NCBI GenBank assembly: GCA_945885485.1
Contig: CAMCYT010000105.1
Location: 1-8,487, forward strand
Source: Prosthecobacter debontii
GTDB taxonomy: Bacteria > Verrucomicrobiota > Verrucomicrobiia > Verrucomicrobiales > Akkermansiaceae
Direction of reading: 5' to 3'
Length of the DNA stretch: 8,487 nucleotides
Shown here: positions 6,583 to 8,487 of the stretch, piece by piece
Position numbering within the stretch: the first letter of the stretch is position 1
How the letters are laid out: the number at the start of each line of letters is the position of its first letter
Translations under genes and position numbers: made by a program
Notes under the pieces: generated by a model
Databases searched by the model: none
Told to the model about the DNA's origin: nothing
The model's input: the letters and a program-made list of their open reading frames with translations, nothing else

Positions 6583-6831
6583 TTACATTTTTGAAATTTG
6601 AATCACTGATACAAAGCCAAGTTCCAAGTAAAGCTGCGTCAGCTCTCTCAGTGATCTTTGACTACACTGCGTTCCGTCCAAACTGATTGGCTTTGCTAAA
6701 TCTACTGGTTCGCAAATGCTCACTAGGTGTTGCGGTAAAAATCTCTTCAACTCAAGCGAAGAAGCCGGCCAGAGGCACGGCTCTCCGATAGCCAGCCCCG
6801 ATATATCGGGATAAACCGGAGGCGGGCTCTC
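6583..6831 (-). other. open frame continuing in phase after the lysC stop
   Basis: Directly after the lysC TAG the same frame remains open for 82 codons and closes with TAA at 6583-6585. The translation includes PVYPDISGLAIGEP and SLRELTQLYLELGF. There is no ATG near its beginning; TTG or GTG codons inside would give 55 or 46 residues. It fills the whole gap to the next gene. It could be repeat-derived sequence, a decayed gene or chance. It is not listed as a CDS. Confidence 0.35.
6602..6694. other. interleaved inverted repeats upstream of the small membrane protein gene
   Basis: ATCACTGA (6602-6609) is perfectly complementary to TCAGTGAT (6648-6655), enclosing a second hairpin AGCTG-CGT-CAGCT (6632-6644). 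AAAGCCAA (6613-6620) is complementary to TTGGCTTT (6687-6694) and crosses the first pair, so all cannot form as a simple nested fold. This may be an untranslated leader structure, part of a repeat, or chance. Confidence 0.35.
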
Positions 6832-6836
6832 CTATA
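6772..6836. repeat. imperfect direct repeat flanking a palindrome at the lysC 3' end
   Basis: GAGGCACGGCTCTCCGATA (6772-6790) and GAGGCGGGCTCTCCTATA (6819-6836) differ at a few bases and one indel. Between them lies the palindrome CCCGATATATCGGG (6797-6810), part of CCCCGA-TATA-TCGGGA (6796-6811). The second copy overlaps the lysC stop codon. No T-run follows on the minus strand, so this is not a standard lysC terminator. Confidence 0.55.
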
Positions 6837-8061
6837 CCGGCGCCTTATCCAAGCCGAACGCATCGTGCACCGCACGAGCAGCGTCTTCGATATGCACTTC
6901 ATCGACAGTCACCGCGATCTTGATTTCAGAAGTTGAAATCATACCGATGTTGATCCCTTTGTCGCCGAGAGCTTTAAACATTGTAGCTGCCACACCGGAA
7001 TGCGAACGCATACCGATACCAACTGCGGATAATTTGGCTATGCCTGCTTCTGTTTGGATCTGAGCATTCGGGGTAAGCTCTGCAAGCAAGGGCTTGAGCG
7101 CGGCTTGTGCTTTTCCGAGATCTGTCGAATGCATCGTAAATGAATGCCTAGAGAGATTATCATCGTTCGATGTGTTCGATACGATCATATCGAGATTGAT
7201 CTCAGCATCGGCCAGCACACCGAGGATTTTTCCGGACATACCGGGAAGATCAGGGATACCGGAGATGGTCACGCGCGCTTGCGAGCGCTCGATCGAAATA
7301 CCACGGATGACGACGTTTTCCATATTGGGATGTTCTTCTAACACTAGAGTTCCTGGGTTATCATTAAGTGAGGATCTAACCTCGAAAACTACGCCGAATT
7401 TTTTCGCGAATTCGACCGAACGCGATTGCATGACTTTAGAGCCGGATGATGCCATTTCCAGCATTTCATCATAGGAAATTTCAGGCAATTTGCGGGCGTT
7501 CTTCACCACTCGCGGATCGCAGGTATAAACCCCATCCACGTCGGTGAGAATCTGGCAGACATCGGCTTTCAGAGCAGCGGCGACCGCAATCGCGGTCAAA
7601 TCCGAACCTCCCCGACCCAAGGTGTGAACCATTCCGTCAACTGTGATCCCTTGAAAACCTGCCACCACGAGAGTCTTTCCCTCATCGATAAAACGCTTCA
7701 TCAATGTGGGATCCATATTGGAAATCCGTCCACGAGTGTGACTTCCCGTCGTAAAAATTCCTGCCTGCCTACCTGTAATCGATGCAGCATCAACTCCCTG
7801 CGCTAGTAACGCCATCGCCACCAAAGCAATCGTTTGCTGTTCACCGGTCGCCAACAAAACATCCAATTCACGCTCCGAAGGATTTTCATCCAACTCTTTA
7901 GCCATCCCAATCAGGCCATCAGTTACCCCAGACATAGCCGAAACCACACCAATCACCTGATTTCCCTCATCACGAGTCTGCTTCATCCGCGCAGCGACAT
8001 TGCGGATGCGATCAATGGAACCCACAGAAGTTCCTCCGTATTTTTGAACAATTAAAGCCAT
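6832..8061 (-). CDS. lysC: aspartate kinase with two ACT domains
   Basis: Phosphorylates aspartate at the head of the lysine, threonine, methionine and diaminopimelate pathway. At 409 residues it matches the monofunctional, allosteric LysC class. The kinase domain has KYGGTSVG (7-14), SAMSGVTD (41-48), LLATGEQQT (69-77), GRGGSDLTA (149-157) and TDVDGVYTCDPR (173-184). The tandem ACT regulatory domains start near 262 (VTISGIPDLPGMSGKILGVL) and 345 (AVGIGMRSHSGVA), and end at 409. ATG 8061 gives the expected N-terminus; no ribosome binding site is clear. Met247 (7321-7323) would start a 163-residue internal product covering the ACT domains, as in Bacillus aspartokinase II. A 13-bp palindrome and a long inverted repeat lie upstream. 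No lysine riboswitch was recognised in the 177-bp leader gap. Confidence 0.97.
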   Translation of the reverse strand: MALIVQKYGGTSVGSIDRIRNVAARMKQTRDEGNQVIGVVSAMSGVTDGLIGMAKELDENPSERELDVLLATGEQQTIALVAMALLAQGVDAASITGRQAGIFTTGSHTRGRISNMDPTLMKRFIDEGKTLVVAGFQGITVDGMVHTLGRGGSDLTAIAVAAALKADVCQILTDVDGVYTCDPRVVKNARKLPEISYDEMLEMASSGSKVMQSRSVEFAKKFGVVFEVRSSLNDNPGTLVLEEHPNMENVVIRGISIERSQARVTISGIPDLPGMSGKILGVLADAEINLDMIVSNTSNDDNLSRHSFTMHSTDLGKAQAALKPLLAELTPNAQIQTEAGIAKLSAVGIGMRSHSGVAATMFKALGDKGINIGMISTSEIKIAVTVDEVHIEDAARAVHDAFGLDKAPV

Positions 8062-8108
8062 GGTTTTGGGGCGGGCGGATTCAAGAGGGTTCTTTAAAAA
8101 ACATCAAA

Positions 8109-8121
8109 CCTTAACTTAAGG
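8109..8121. promoter_or_regulatory. 13-bp palindrome upstream of lysC, possible operator
   Basis: CCTTAA-C-TTAAGG is a perfect odd palindrome centred about 54 bp upstream of the lysC ATG. Position and symmetry fit a repressor site in a promoter region. No regulator is identified, and AT-rich palindromes can arise by chance. Confidence 0.3.
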
Positions 8122-8140
8122 GGTGAATTTCATTCAAAGG

Positions 8141-8174
8141 TACGGTCAACCCCGACAAGTCGGGGTTGACCGTA
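8141..8174. repeat. perfect 16-bp inverted repeat between ygfZ and lysC
   Basis: TACGGTCAACCCCGAC (8141-8156) is exactly complementary to GTCGGGGTTGACCGTA (8159-8174), separated only by AA. It contains CCCCGA-CAAG-TCGGGG (8150-8165), the exact form of a motif seen degenerate at 4933 and 6796. It lies 65 bp past the ygfZ stop and 80 bp before lysC on the minus strand. No T-run follows on either strand. It may act as a transcript-end stabiliser or attenuating hairpin, or be a dispersed palindromic repeat. Confidence 0.75.
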
Positions 8175-8193
8175 AAATCGAGAACTGATCACA

Positions 8194-8209
8194 GTGGAGC
8201 GAAGCGACA
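8194..8209. repeat. 16-bp element shared with the 1633-1648 hairpin core
   Basis: GTGGAGCGAAGCGACA matches GTCGAGCAAAGCGACA at 1633-1648 in 14 of 16 positions, 6.5 kb apart and also intergenic. It is followed by GAGGCG (8212-8217), whose complement CGCCTC (8235-8240) reaches into the ygfZ stop codon, forming a possible hairpin. Confidence 0.45.
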
Positions 8210-8238
8210 TAGAGGCGCAAACCTCTAGTAACTTCGCC

Positions 8239-8487
8239 TCAAATCACTAGGCACTTCACACCCTCTACCCAAAACTCCATCTCATCCTTAGCGCTACGCT
8301 TCAGATAACCCAAGCCAATCTCCCCATCCACACTGGTGACTTGCCCGCATACTTTTCCTTCCGAGTTCTTAAATTCTCCCAACTGGCCGACCCCATCAAA
8401 CGCCAGTTTCACAAGATATCGGTTCACCTTACCCGCGCTTTTGATTCGGGAAATGACTTCCTGCCCGATATAGCAGCCTTTGTTGTA
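8239..8487 (-). CDS. ygfZ: YgfZ/GcvT-like folate-binding protein, C-terminal part
   Basis: The frame is open from the right edge for 82 residues to TGA at 8239-8241; the true start lies outside the window. Residues 3-10 are KGCYIGQE, the signature of the YgfZ family, followed by VISRIKSAGKVNRYLVKL, typical of the motif's downstream strand. In Escherichia coli YgfZ binds tetrahydrofolate and supports iron-sulfur cluster enzymes such as the tRNA methylthiotransferase MiaB; the motif cysteine (here Cys5) is important. The remaining residues fit the small C-terminal beta-barrel domain, with the GEIGLGYLKR stretch in the usual place. A 62-residue reading from GTG 8427 is only an internal fragment. 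It lies 177 bp upstream of lysC on the same strand. Confidence 0.88.
   Translation of the reverse strand, partial: YNKGCYIGQEVISRIKSAGKVNRYLVKLAFDGVGQLGEFKNSEGKVCGQVTSVDGEIGLGYLKRSAKDEMEFWVEGVKCLVI

Noticed and set aside
6577..6831. tRNA or 6S RNA gene
   Set aside because: No cloverleaf with a TTC-containing T-arm and no long bulged hairpin typical of 6S RNA was found by eye.
8062..8238. Lysine riboswitch upstream of lysC
   Set aside because: The gap is only 177 bp and is dominated by palindromic repeats; the multi-helix L-box core could not be recognised.

Overview
This window most resembles a chromosomal segment from a Verrucomicrobiota-type bacterium. That placement rests mainly on the intergenic sequence. 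Period-7 AT-rich tandem repeats, period-9/10 TTCG-type tandem repeats and GC-rich palindromic elements like these are, as I remember them, typical of that phylum. The proteins are ordinary bacterial housekeeping families and no clear Shine-Dalgarno sites precede most genes. The taxonomic call is an inference.

Layout. Positions 1-211 hold the N-terminus of a membrane di-iron hydroxylase-like protein (minus strand, cut by the window edge). Positions 287-1402 encode a minimal-core DEAD-box RNA helicase (minus) that must start at a non-ATG codon. Positions 1403-1885 are a repeat-rich gap. On the plus strand follow hicB (1886-2104), a hicA toxin gene broken by one in-frame stop (2082-2303), another repeat block, and mutS (2417-4909). 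The rest is on the minus strand. Read in transcription order from the right edge it comprises the C-terminus of YgfZ (8487-8239), aspartate kinase lysC (8061-6832), a small two-helix membrane protein (6570-6352), 5-formyltetrahydrofolate cyclo-ligase (6300-5770) and a rhodanese-domain lipoprotein (5682-5176).

How the genes relate. The last three minus-strand genes are spaced 51-87 bp apart and end at a terminator-like hairpin with eight T's, so they may form one unit. It faces mutS convergently. Two of the housekeeping proteins act on or bind folate (YgfZ and the cyclo-ligase). No dedicated pathway cluster is visible.

Most notable points: (1) six tandem AATCNNN heptamers (42 bp) lie inside the mutS reading frame and resemble the intergenic heptamer repeats of the same window; (2) hicA is interrupted right after its catalytic GSH motif while hicB is intact; (3) a CCCCGA-N4-TCGGGG palindrome occurs in three separate intergenic regions; (4) the lysC frame stays open for 82 codons beyond its stop; (5) lysC has an internal ATG where Bacillus aspartokinase II starts its beta subunit. 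I did not find a clear undescribed multi-gene system. The repeats and the broken toxin-antitoxin locus are the best leads.
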